Assembly: GCA_003252195.1 (NCBI GenBank)
Contig: QKFK01000133.1
Location: forward strand, 1-5,669
Direction of reading: 5' to 3'
From: Rhodospirillales bacterium
GTDB lineage: Bacteria > Pseudomonadota > Alphaproteobacteria > QKFK01 > SZUA-500
DNA length: 5,669 nt
The translations under genes were made by a program, and so were the position numbers. Of the stretch, positions 1 through 5,397 are shown one piece after another (the first letter of the stretch is position 1; every line of letters starts with the position of its first letter). The notes under the pieces were generated by a model. It had not been told where the DNA came from. It searched no databases and saw only the letters and a list, made by a program, of their open reading frames with translations.

Positions 1-2076
1 TACATTGCTTTTCTTTTTAATACCCACTCTTTTGCTATGTTTTTTTGCTCCAGAATGTTTTGGTTTAGATTTTTTATCTGCAAATTTATCTGCTACAAAA
101 TCTTTTTTTCTTTCTGCTCTTGGAGCTGACTTTGAAAAAGTATTTTCTGCACCATTTGCCTTATCAAAAGATCTTTTTTCGCGTCTTTCTGCTTTTACTG
201 GTTTAGCTAAACCATCAAAGTTTCTGTCTTCACGACCGCCTCTTGAGCGTGGCTTATCGTCAAAGCGTCTTTCTTCACGTCCGCCTCTTGAGCGTGGCTT
301 ATCGTCAAAGTTTCTGTCTTCGCGACCGCCTCTTGAGCGTGGCTTGTCATCAAAGCGTCTTTCTTCACGTCCACCTCTTGAGCGTGGCTTATCGTCAAAG
401 TTTCTGTCTTCGCGACCACCTCTTGAGCGTGGCTTATCGTCAAAGCGTCTATCTTCACGTCCACCTCTTGAGCGTGGTTTATCGCCAAAATTTCTGTCTT
501 CACGTCCACCTCTTGAGCGTGGCTTATCGTCAAAGCGTCTATCTTCGCGACCACCTCTTGAGCGTGGCTTATCGTCAAAGTTTCTGTCTTCACGTCCGCC
601 TCTTGAGCGTGGTTTATCATCAAAGTTTCTGTCTTCACGACCGCCTCTTGAGCGTGGTTTATCGTCAAAGTTTCTGTCTTCACGACCGCCTCTTGAGCGT
701 GGTTTATCGTCAAAGTTTCTGTCTTCGCGACGACCTCTTGAGCGTGGCTTATCGTCGAAATCTCTGTCTTCACGACGAGCTCTAGATTTTGGTTTATCTT
801 CAAAAACCCACTCTTCATCAAACTCTTCTACAGAAGGTTCATATTGAGGGCGCCCGCCTCTGACAGGCTTTCTAGGAGCTCTTTGTGATCTCAATTCACC
901 AGTTGCAAATGCCTTTTCTTTTTTCTTATAGTCTTTTTTGTTTCTCTTTTTGCGAGGTTTTCTATCTTCATATTGTTGAACTTCATCATCATCAAGACCA
1001 AAACCAAGCATACGCTCAATAATACCCCATTTACGGTTATTCTCAGGAGTTACCAAACAAAGAGCTTCACCTTTTGCACCAGCTCTAGCTGTTCTGCCAA
1101 TACGGTGAATATAATCTTCTGGTACTTGTGGCAAATCATAATTAACCACATGTTGAATATGAGGAATATCAAGACCACGTGATGCAACATCAGTTGCAAC
1201 CAAAATGCGGTATTTCTCATTACGGAACTGTCTAATTACTTTTTCGCGACGATTTTGACGCAAATCACCATGAATAGCCTCAGCTTCAATGCCATCACGG
1301 CATAATTTAACAGCAAGTTTATCTGCACCAATTTTAGTTTTTACAAATATGATAACAGAGCCTTCTCTAGCATTTAGCTCTTCAACCAATTTCTCATATT
1401 TTTCAAAATCTTTAACTCTTAGAACTTTGTGTTCAATATTGTCAGCACTAACTTTACCAACATCAACGGCTACTCTAACAGGTTCTACCAAATATTTTTT
1501 AGAAAGAGCTACAATTTGCTTAGGCATTGTTGCAGAGAACATTAATGTTTGACGTGTTTCATTCATAAATGGAATGATTTCATCAATCTGCACACCAAAG
1601 CCCATATCAAGCATTCTGTCGGTTTCATCTAAAACCAAGAAATCTGATTTATCTAGCTTTAATGAGCCTCTTCTTAAATGGTCATTTACTCTACCTGGAG
1701 TACCGACAATAATTCTAGGGTGCATTTTCAAAGCTTTTAATTGAGCAACGATAGAATCTCCGCCAATGATTAGAGTGCTTTTAACACCACTACCAAAAGC
1801 AATTTTCTTTACAACTTCCATAATCTGACCTGCTAACTCTCTGGTTGGAGTTAAAACTATTGCAGTTGATTGTGGGTGATTGATTAAGTGGGTTATCATA
1901 GGTATTGCGAAAGCCGCTGTTTTACCTGTACCTGTGTTAGCAGAGCCTAAAACGTCTTTGCCTTCTAAAGCATGAGGTATCGCCCCTGCTTGAATTGGAG
2001 TTGGAGTGTTATAACCCATTTGCTCCAACGCCTCATCTAAGACGGTAGGAAGGTTAAATCCCTTAAAATTTTGCAT
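1..2076 (-). CDS. DEAD-box (DETD variant) ATP-dependent RNA helicase with repeat-rich basic tail, 3' end outside window
   Basis: This frame reads open for 692 codons from the ATG at 2076-2074 to the window edge, so the stop lies outside. The product should be a cytoplasmic ATP-dependent RNA-unwinding enzyme. Core motifs appear in order: Q motif (PTPIQ, 25-29), motif I ANTGTGKT (46-53), Ia PTRELA (77-82), GG (105-106), Ib TPGR (126-129), motif II DETD (150-153) instead of DEAD, III SAT (181-183), IV VIIFVKTK (241-248), V VATDVASRGLDI (293-304) and VI HRIGRTAR (324-331). The core ends near residue 365. A Lys/Arg-rich linker (373-388) follows, then an acidic patch (413-427), 13 tandem 15-residue repeats (426-620) and a Lys-rich end. 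The core is of the RhlE/DeaD/SrmB class; I cannot assign the subfamily. The start is supported by TAAGGA 11 bases upstream and by the Q motif lying at the expected distance. The cold-shock gene lies 103 bases upstream on the same strand, so co-expression is likely. RGG/RS-like tails in this family usually bind RNA; that role is inferred here. Confidence 0.95.
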   Translation of the reverse strand, partial: MQNFKGFNLPTVLDEALEQMGYNTPTPIQAGAIPHALEGKDVLGSANTGTGKTAAFAIPMITHLINHPQSTAIVLTPTRELAGQIMEVVKKIAFGSGVKSTLIIGGDSIVAQLKALKMHPRIIVGTPGRVNDHLRRGSLKLDKSDFLVLDETDRMLDMGFGVQIDEIIPFMNETRQTLMFSATMPKQIVALSKKYLVEPVRVAVDVGKVSADNIEHKVLRVKDFEKYEKLVEELNAREGSVIIFVKTKIGADKLAVKLCRDGIEAEAIHGDLRQNRREKVIRQFRNEKYRILVATDVASRGLDIPHIQHVVNYDLPQVPEDYIHRIGRTARAGAKGEALCLVTPENNRKWGIIERMLGFGLDDDEVQQYEDRKPRKKRNKKDYKKKEKAFATGELRSQRAPRKPVRGGRPQYEPSVEEFDEEWVFEDKPKSRARREDRDFDDKPRSRGRREDRNFDDKPRSRGGREDRNFDDKPRSRGGREDRNFDDKPRSRGGREDRNFDDKPRSRGGREDRRFDDKPRSRGGREDRNFGDKPRSRGGREDRRFDDKPRSRGGREDRNFDDKPRSRGGREERRFDDKPRSRGGREDRNFDDKPRSRGGREERRFDDKPRSRGGREDRNFDGLAKPVKAERREKRSFDKANGAENTFSKSAPRAERKKDFVADKFADKKSKPKHSGAKKHSKRVGIKKKSNV
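217..801 (-). repeat. 13 tandem 45-bp in-frame coding repeats in the helicase tail
   Basis: There are thirteen contiguous 45-bp units (585 bp) encoding residues 426-620. The protein consensus is DDKPRSRGGREDRNF. The first unit (EDKPKSRARREDRDF) is diverged and the second has GRR for GGR; the other eleven are nearly identical. The unit length is a multiple of three, so copy-number change keeps the frame. The unit is about 51% GC, clearly higher than the surrounding AT-rich DNA. Each unit carries one RGG-like element (SRGGR) within alternating acidic and basic residues plus one Phe, the composition of a disordered RNA-binding or condensate-forming segment; that function is inferred. Differences between units are mostly synonymous (GGC/GGT, GGT/GGA, CGT/CGC, GAC/GAT), apart from an Asn/Arg and an Asp/Glu swap. 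Confidence 0.97.
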
Positions 2077-2087
2077 TATTATTTTTT

Positions 2088-2093
2088 TCCTTA
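2088..2093 (-). promoter_or_regulatory. Ribosome binding site of the helicase gene
   Basis: TAAGGA on the minus strand ends 11 bases before the ATG at 2076, followed by an A-rich spacer. It supports independent translation initiation and fixes the start codon choice. Confidence 0.75.
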
Positions 2094-2108
2094 GTGAAAA
2101 TAGCAGTA

Positions 2109-2141
2109 ACGCCCCTTAGCTTATTTAGCCTTAAGGGGCGT
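2109..2141 (-). terminator. GC-rich hairpin between cold-shock gene and helicase (possible attenuator)
   Basis: A perfect 10-bp stem pairs 2109-2118 (ACGCCCCTTA) with 2132-2141 (TAAGGGGCGT). A further 3-bp GCT/AGC stem (2119-2121 with 2127-2129) extends it across a 2-base bulge. It is much more GC-rich than its surroundings. Read on the minus strand, the next bases are TACTGCTATTTTC, so there is no contiguous U tract. It could be a leaky terminator, an mRNA-stabilising 3' end for the cold-shock transcript, or a processing site. The structure is seen directly; the role is inferred. Confidence 0.5.
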
Positions 2142-2150
2142 AAGATGTGC

Positions 2151-2181
2151 AATCTTTATATAAGAACTAAACGTAAAGATT
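2151..2181 (-). other. Small inverted repeat at the cold-shock gene stop codon
   Basis: AATCTTTA (2151-2158) and TAAAGATT (2174-2181) are perfectly complementary over 8 bp, with a 15-base loop. The upstream arm on the minus strand overlaps the TAA stop at 2182-2180. The stem is AT-rich and no U tract follows, so it is a weak candidate for part of the 3' end structure of the cold-shock mRNA. It could be chance in AT-rich DNA. Confidence 0.35.
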
Positions 2182-2386
2182 ATTCAACAATCTGTAAGTT
2201 AACGGCTGAGGTTTTGCCTTTATTTGTAGCTAGTTCATAACTAACTTTTTGACCTTCTAACAATTTAGCAATACCTGATTTTTCAACAGCACTAATATGA
2301 ACGAAAATATCTTTTCCGCCATCTGATGGCTCAATAAAACCATATCCTTTAGTTGCATTAAACCATTTAACTGTACCTTGACTCAT
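2180..2386 (-). CDS. cspA: Cold-shock domain protein (CspA family)
   Basis: This complete 68-residue protein is the usual length for bacterial Csp proteins and consists of a single cold-shock (OB-fold) domain. The family binds single-stranded RNA and DNA in the cytoplasm and melts secondary structure in mRNA; some members are induced by cold and others are constitutive. Visible hallmarks are GTVKWFN (4-10), the RNP1 motif KGYGFI (13-18) and the RNP2 motif DIFVHI (26-31) with the nucleic-acid-stacking aromatics, then the conserved EGQKVSYE segment (44-51) and a C-terminal KTSAVNL. The ATG at 2386 follows AGGAAG by 9 bases. The long leader upstream (about 190 nt from the predicted promoter) resembles the arrangement of cold-induced csp genes, so temperature-dependent control is plausible. 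The helicase gene follows on the same strand after 103 bases. The family call is secure; the choice of the cspA symbol among paralogues is not. Confidence 0.97.
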   Translation of the reverse strand: MSQGTVKWFNATKGYGFIEPSDGGKDIFVHISAVEKSGIAKLLEGQKVSYELATNKGKTSAVNLQIVE

Positions 2387-2395
2387 AGTAGTAAT

Positions 2396-2401
2396 CTTCC
2401 T
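2396..2401 (-). promoter_or_regulatory. Ribosome binding site of cspA, abutting an inverted repeat
   Basis: AGGAAG on the minus strand (within AAAGGAAG) lies 9 bases before the ATG at 2386. Its upstream A/G bases (from 2400) belong to the right arm of a 12-bp inverted repeat, so its accessibility may depend on leader folding. Confidence 0.8.
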
Positions 2402-2501
2402 TTAATTTAGTACATTCAATACCAGCAGAACAACCATTGTCCTCTAGCACATGAGCCCTAAGAAGCTTCCGATAGCTTGAAAACTCCTCACTAAATTAAA
2501 G
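2400..2501 (-). promoter_or_regulatory. Leader inverted repeat next to the cspA Shine-Dalgarno (candidate RNA thermosensor)
   Basis: In the minus-strand leader, CTTTAATTTAGT (2501-2490) is perfectly complementary over 12 bases to ACTAAATTAAAG (2411-2400). The second arm ends inside the AAAGGAAG Shine-Dalgarno region of cspA, and one extra G-U pair is possible beyond it. The 78 bases between the arms can form smaller hairpins, for example AAGCT with AGCTT around 2463-2479. The AU-rich long-range stem would partly bury the ribosome binding site and should be temperature-sensitive. Leaders of cold-shock genes are known to refold with temperature; that this one does so is inference. Confidence 0.45.
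2402..2437 (-). CDS. Possible 11-codon upstream leader ORF in the cspA leader
   Basis: An ATG at 2437 opens a short frame encoding MVVLLVLNVLN. It ends at a TAA (2404-2402) that touches the cspA Shine-Dalgarno sequence. GAGG precedes the ATG by only 3 bases, which is close for an efficient site. Translation would carry a ribosome through the right arm of the 12-bp leader stem and stop beside the cspA ribosome binding site, a layout that would permit translational coupling. A second, 5-codon frame (MIYCL, 2541-2524) preceded by TAAGG lies further upstream. Both are short enough to be chance. Confidence 0.2.
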   Translation of the reverse strand: MVVLLVLNVLN

Positions 2502-2581
2502 ATAAAACTGCAAAGGGTTTAGCTTAAAGACAGTAGATCATATTACCTTAGATAAGAGTCAACCTTAAAACTCTGAGCCTC

Positions 2582-2609
2582 AGAATACGCGAAAGCAACT
2601 AATTGTCAA
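2582..2609 (-). promoter_or_regulatory. Sigma70-type promoter for cspA
   Basis: On the minus strand a perfect -35 TTGACA (2609-2604) is followed, after a 16-base spacer, by TATTCT (2587-2582), which matches 4 of 6 bases of TATAAT. Transcription would begin near 2575 and give a leader of about 190 nt before the cspA ATG, similar in length to leaders of cold-induced csp genes. The -10 match is moderate, but the -35 is the best in the region. Confidence 0.6.
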
Positions 2610-2660
2610 ACGAATCTACTTAATGTTAGTGAGATATTGCTATATTTTATACATGATATC

Positions 2661-2728
2661 ATCATTATCTTATTGAATATATGGTATAAACACTAAAATC
2701 ACACAGCACATGCTATCATTATCTTATT
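2661..2728. repeat. 14-bp direct repeat in the intergenic region
   Basis: ATCATTATCTTATT occurs exactly at 2661-2674 and again at 2715-2728, 54 bp apart start to start. Each copy is preceded within a few bases by ACATG. The spacing is close to five helical turns. The copies lie upstream of both divergent genes and could be regulator sites, but the composition is AT-rich and no known operator is recognised. Confidence 0.5.
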
Positions 2729-2838
2729 TTACAAAAACAGAATAAACCATCACAAAAGCCCGAATCTTACATGCGAATCATATAAATTTCTTTACTTTAT
2801 GAGCATATGTTGTTTAAATCTAAACTCTGATAAATAAT

Positions 2839-2848
2839 GGAGAGGGAG
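2839..2848 (+). promoter_or_regulatory. Strong ribosome binding site of the ZntB-type gene
   Basis: The purine run GGAGAGGGAG ends 11 bases before the ATG at 2860. It supports this start over later in-frame ATG codons. Confidence 0.75.
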
Positions 2849-2859
2849 ACACAAATAAA

Positions 2860-3858
2860 ATGTATAGAAATGTATTACTAGAGCATGCCTATTCTCTAAA
2901 CTCACCAGATGCTGACAAAGAAATCCCTCCTAAAGACATACACGAAGGCAACCTTCCTCATTCTCACAACTGGCTTCACTTCCGCATTGAAACAGAAGAT
3001 AAAGATATTCAAGGCGATGGTTTTTTTAATGACATCAAAAAACATTTAAATATTGATGATGTTATTTGTGAAGCATTGTTAGCCGATGGCACTCGCCCTC
3101 GTACTGCTGAGTTTGATGATGGGCTTGTTATAATTTTGCGCGGTGCAAACTTAAACAAAGATGCCGACCCTGAAGACATGATTTCTATTCGTATATTTGT
3201 TAGCAAAAACAACATAATAAGCGTTGTCAAACGTGGACTAAGCTCTATTGATGACATGCAGGCAAAAATCAGAAAAAATGAAGGCCCTAAAAACACAGGG
3301 CAGTTTCTGGTTTCTTTAATCGACCATTTGTGCGACAAAATGGAGCCTTCTCTAAAAGAGCTTAGCTATGACATTGATGAAATTGAAGAAGAGATGATGC
3401 TAAACCCAGATGCTGACAAACGCTCTGAAATTTTAGAAGCTCGTGGTACTGCCATTATGTTTAAACGCTATCTAACTCCTCAACAAGATGCCATAAATCA
3501 GCTTTTACATGGCAACCATCAAAGTTTTTTATCCGACAAAGAAAAGAAACTTTTATCAGAGACTTTAGATAGGTTCATACGTTTTGTTGAAGATATTGAA
3601 GTAAACAAAGAACGTTGCTACATATTACAAGATGAACTTACCAACCATTTATCTATAAACATAAACCGTAACATGTATGTGTTATCGGTGATTGCGGGGA
3701 TATTCTTGCCCATAACATTTTTAACTGGACTTATGGGAATGAATGTTGGCGGACTTCCATGGGCAAGTTCAGATTTTGGCTTCGTGTTATTTCTATCCGT
3801 ATTGTTCGTTGTTGTATCAATTGAATTGTATCTATTTAAAAAGCTAAAATTCTTCTAG
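2860..3858 (+). CDS. zntB: CorA-superfamily divalent cation transporter, ZntB type
   Basis: This complete 332-residue protein is the normal length for ZntB/CorA, which are pentameric inner-membrane cation channels or transporters. ZntB proteins move Zn2+; the E. coli protein was first described as an exporter and later as a proton-coupled importer. Residues 1 to about 270 form the cytoplasmic funnel domain, with LRGANLN (93-99), DADPEDM (101-107) and the GP.NTG..L segment after residue 140, followed by long acidic/basic helices. Two membrane segments sit at the C-terminus (about 272-292 and 306-326), joined by the pore-loop signature GMN (293-295) in the context GMNVGGLP. The VGG(I/L)P continuation is typical of ZntB rather than classical CorA (GMNF.FMPE). 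The short tail KKLKFF is basic, consistent with a cytoplasmic C-terminus. The gene is divergent from cspA and convergent with the MATE gene, sharing a 4-base stop overlap. The metal specificity is family inference. Confidence 0.9.
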   Translation: MYRNVLLEHAYSLNSPDADKEIPPKDIHEGNLPHSHNWLHFRIETEDKDIQGDGFFNDIKKHLNIDDVICEALLADGTRPRTAEFDDGLVIILRGANLNKDADPEDMISIRIFVSKNNIISVVKRGLSSIDDMQAKIRKNEGPKNTGQFLVSLIDHLCDKMEPSLKELSYDIDEIEEEMMLNPDADKRSEILEARGTAIMFKRYLTPQQDAINQLLHGNHQSFLSDKEKKLLSETLDRFIRFVEDIEVNKERCYILQDELTNHLSININRNMYVLSVIAGIFLPITFLTGLMGMNVGGLPWASSDFGFVLFLSVLFVVVSIELYLFKKLKFF

Positions 3859-3878
3859 GCATGAGCGAGTTTTAGTTT
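3841..3878 (+). terminator. Possible AT-rich hairpin at the 3' junction of zntB and the MATE gene
   Basis: In plus-strand RNA, AAGCTAAAATTC (3841-3852) can pair with GAGTTTTAGTTT (3867-3878). This gives 12 pairs including two G-U, with a 14-base loop holding the overlapping stop codons. No U tract follows and the stem is weak in GC, so termination is uncertain. On the minus strand the two wobble pairs become C-A mismatches, so it would favour the zntB transcript. It lies wholly inside coding sequence of one or both genes. Confidence 0.3.
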
Positions 3879-5207
3879 ATTAAACGTATGGTTTAGCCAT
3901 TTTGCAGAAATGAGGCTTGATATAACATTGCCTGCAACAATTCCATATAACAACCCTTCATATCCATATAATCTGCTACCTATATATGTTAGAGGAATTG
4001 CCAAAAACACAACTCTAATCACGCTTATATTCAAAGCTTTAAACGGCATTTCCACCGCATTAAAACCAACGCTAGATATCATAGAAATACCCGCCATTCC
4101 ATAAGTAATCGGAATGATTAGTAGATACAGCTCTATCAAATTAAGTACATTTTCTTCGTCGCTAAATATTCCTGCAACATGGCGACCAAACAGATAAAGC
4201 ATTAAAAGAGAAAACAATCCAATTGCCATAGAAAAAGCAAAGCTAAAGTTCTTAGCCTTATTAATTCTATCAAAATTTCTGGCTCCCCAATTTTGCCCTA
4301 CAAAAGGCATAAAGACTGAGCACAAAGCCATCATAATCAACATTGAAAGACCATCTATTCTTGATCCTGCGCCAATAGCCGCAACCGCATCTTTGCCAAA
4401 ATCTGATGCCATTTTTATTAAAAACCCCAAGAACAATGGCTGAATAGCATTATTTAATGCCGTTGGCACAGACATTGTTAAAATATTATTCCAAGTATGT
4501 TTAAGCTCGGCAAATCCATCAAATTTTATGGTAATGAGTTTTTCTCTAAACCCTAGAATATACCAAATAGCAACAAAACCTATTAATCTTGAAACCAAGG
4601 TCGCAACAGCAAGCCCTCTAATTCCCATCTCTGGAAAAGGACCTAGCCCCCACATTAAAACAGGATTAAGACCAATATTAACTATCGCTCCAACACTCAT
4701 AATTATGCCAGAGGTTTTAGCATCACCAATAGCACGCAAAATACCATTACCTGTCATTGGCACAACTAAGAAATACATCACAAAATACCATACACTCATA
4801 TATTGATAAACATATGGGTAAACATGCTCATCAGCACCAAGCATGCTAAATAATGGCTTTATAGTAAAAAGACCAATTGTTGATATAACAGAAACAATCA
4901 TAAATGAAAGAGCAATTGCAGCACTGGCAATTTTTGCAACTTTAACAAAATCTTTTTCGCCAGCAGCTTTACTAACCAAAGCCGAAGAGCCTATTCCTAG
5001 TCCAACCGCTATTGAGCCAACAAGCATAACAACCGGAAAAGTAAAACTAATCGCAGCTAACTGAGCCACACCTAATTTTGCAGCAAAATAAGCATCAGCA
5101 ATGTTATAAGCAACAACAGATAACATTCCCATAACCATAGGCATTGCCATTTTTATCAGCGCGCTATAAATAGGCCCCGTGGTTAAGTCTCTTTTACCGC
5201 TTTTCAT
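3855..5207 (-). CDS. MATE-family multidrug/cation antiporter
   Basis: This complete 450-residue protein is the usual length for MATE transporters, which export organic cations, drugs or dyes across the inner membrane using Na+ or H+. Hydrophobic segments run throughout, consistent with twelve membrane helices in two MatE halves. The start DLTTGPI..ALIKMAMP (7-23) and N35-IAD-AYFAAKLG (35-46) are typical of the first half. G70-IGSSALVSKAAGEKD follows in the family GxGxxxLVSxxxG pattern, and VGQNWGA (303-309) is the matching signature of the second half. The ATG at 5207 follows TAAGGA by 8 bases. The substrate cannot be told from sequence; the overall form suggests the NorM/DinF-like bacterial group. 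The gene overlaps the end of zntB by 4 bases, tail to tail. A terminator upstream (5281-5307) separates it from hcp, so it should have its own promoter in the AT-rich 5222-5280, where no clear -35/-10 pair stands out. Confidence 0.95.
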   Translation of the reverse strand: MKSGKRDLTTGPIYSALIKMAMPMVMGMLSVVAYNIADAYFAAKLGVAQLAAISFTFPVVMLVGSIAVGLGIGSSALVSKAAGEKDFVKVAKIASAAIALSFMIVSVISTIGLFTIKPLFSMLGADEHVYPYVYQYMSVWYFVMYFLVVPMTGNGILRAIGDAKTSGIIMSVGAIVNIGLNPVLMWGLGPFPEMGIRGLAVATLVSRLIGFVAIWYILGFREKLITIKFDGFAELKHTWNNILTMSVPTALNNAIQPLFLGFLIKMASDFGKDAVAAIGAGSRIDGLSMLIMMALCSVFMPFVGQNWGARNFDRINKAKNFSFAFSMAIGLFSLLMLYLFGRHVAGIFSDEENVLNLIELYLLIIPITYGMAGISMISSVGFNAVEMPFKALNISVIRVVFLAIPLTYIGSRLYGYEGLLYGIVAGNVISSLISAKWLNHTFNKLKLAHA

Positions 5208-5215
5208 AATATTGT

Positions 5216-5221
5216 TCCTTA
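5216..5221 (-). promoter_or_regulatory. Ribosome binding site of the MATE gene
   Basis: TAAGGA (minus strand) ends 8 bases before the ATG at 5207 and confirms the start. Confidence 0.75.
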
Positions 5222-5280
5222 GAATTAATATAATATTTGGTAATGTAATACTTTCTCACGACAATTAAAGCTTTTTATAT

Positions 5281-5307
5281 AAAAAAGAGAGGTTATTAAA
5301 CCCCTCT
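5281..5307 (-). terminator. Factor-independent terminator of hcp
   Basis: Read on the minus strand, AGAGGGGTT (5307-5299) pairs with AACCTCTCT (5294-5286) over 9 bp, including one G-U pair, around a TAAT loop. Five further T residues follow directly (5285-5281). This is a textbook intrinsic terminator, oriented to end the hcp transcript about 100 bases after its stop codon. On the plus strand the G-U becomes an A-C mismatch and there is no U tract, so it is one-directional. Confidence 0.85.
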
Positions 5308-5335
5308 AATTTATTTGCGGTCTTTTTTGTTATTG

Positions 5336-5362
5336 GCACTTATTTATTTTTATTATTAGTGC
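5336..5362. other. Weak AT-rich hairpin downstream of hcp
   Basis: GCACT (5336-5340) and AGTGC (5358-5362) form a 5-bp stem with a 17-base AT-only loop. Its stem sequence and AT-rich loop resemble those of the neighbouring stronger hairpin at 5374-5397, so the two look like related modules. No function can be assigned. Confidence 0.3.
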
Positions 5363-5373
5363 AGCTCCTAACC

Positions 5374-5397
5374 AGTGCTTATTTATTATTAAGCACT
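5374..5397 (+). terminator. Plus-strand terminator-like hairpin facing the 3' end of hcp
   Basis: AGTGCTTA (5374-5381) pairs perfectly with TAAGCACT (5390-5397) over 8 bp with an 8-base loop. In the plus direction TTTGTTT follows directly. The U tract is on the side that would stop plus-strand transcription, although the nearest plus-strand gene (zntB) ends 1.5 kb upstream. In the minus direction it is simply the first hairpin after the hcp stop codon. It may block antisense transcription into hcp or protect the hcp mRNA 3' end; either role is inferred. Confidence 0.45.

Larger units (their letters stand above)
2387..2859. other. 473-base divergent intergenic region between cspA and the ZntB-type gene
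   Basis: No protein gene of convincing size is visible here on either strand. The left part (2387 to about 2575) is the presumed transcribed leader of the cold-shock gene, with an inverted repeat and short upstream reading frames. A sigma70-like promoter sits at 2582-2609 on the minus strand. The right part (about 2610-2838) is very AT-rich. It contains a 14-bp direct repeat, a 10-bp palindrome ATGATATCAT (2653-2662) and three copies of CGAATC (2611, 2761 and 2774). I could not assign a convincing -35/-10 pair for the plus-strand transporter gene. Confidence 0.7.

Noticed and set aside
217..801. CRISPR array
   Set aside because: The repeats are directly contiguous with no unique spacers, the period is exactly 45 bp, and the units are in frame with the helicase.
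207..821. Other long open frames across the repeat (243-785 plus; 207-821 minus)
   Set aside because: They have the same cause: a 45-bp period divisible by three keeps several frames free of stops. Their translations are just out-of-frame readings of the repeat.
5..847. A 280-codon plus-strand open frame antisense to the helicase tail, with a hydrophobic, signal-peptide-like start
   Set aside because: It is open because the 45-bp repeat has no stop in this frame, and the apparent signal peptide is the complement of a Lys/Ser-rich tail. The helicase on the other strand has full family motifs continuous with these repeats, so this frame is a shadow.
973..1552. Small plus-strand open frames inside the helicase core (973-1182, 1289-1552)
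   Set aside because: They are antisense to conserved helicase motifs, have no recognisable domains and have no convincing ribosome binding sites.
2537..2562. Second cspA promoter (TTGACT with TATGAT on the minus strand)
   Set aside because: Both hexamers look good, but the spacer is only 14 bases, too short for a normal sigma70 promoter. The pair at 2582-2609 is better spaced.
2810..2836. Promoter TTGTTT...TAAATA just upstream of zntB
   Set aside because: It would start transcription inside or at the ribosome binding site, and both hexamers are weak matches in AT-rich DNA.
3009..3338. Minus-strand frame of 109 codons inside zntB
   Set aside because: It lies wholly within the conserved cytoplasmic domain of the ZntB-type protein on the other strand and shows no family features.
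3910..5064. Three plus-strand frames inside the MATE gene (3910-4104, 4528-4806, 4843-5064)
   Set aside because: They are complements of a well-supported membrane transporter gene; their composition is that expected from the reverse of hydrophobic codons.
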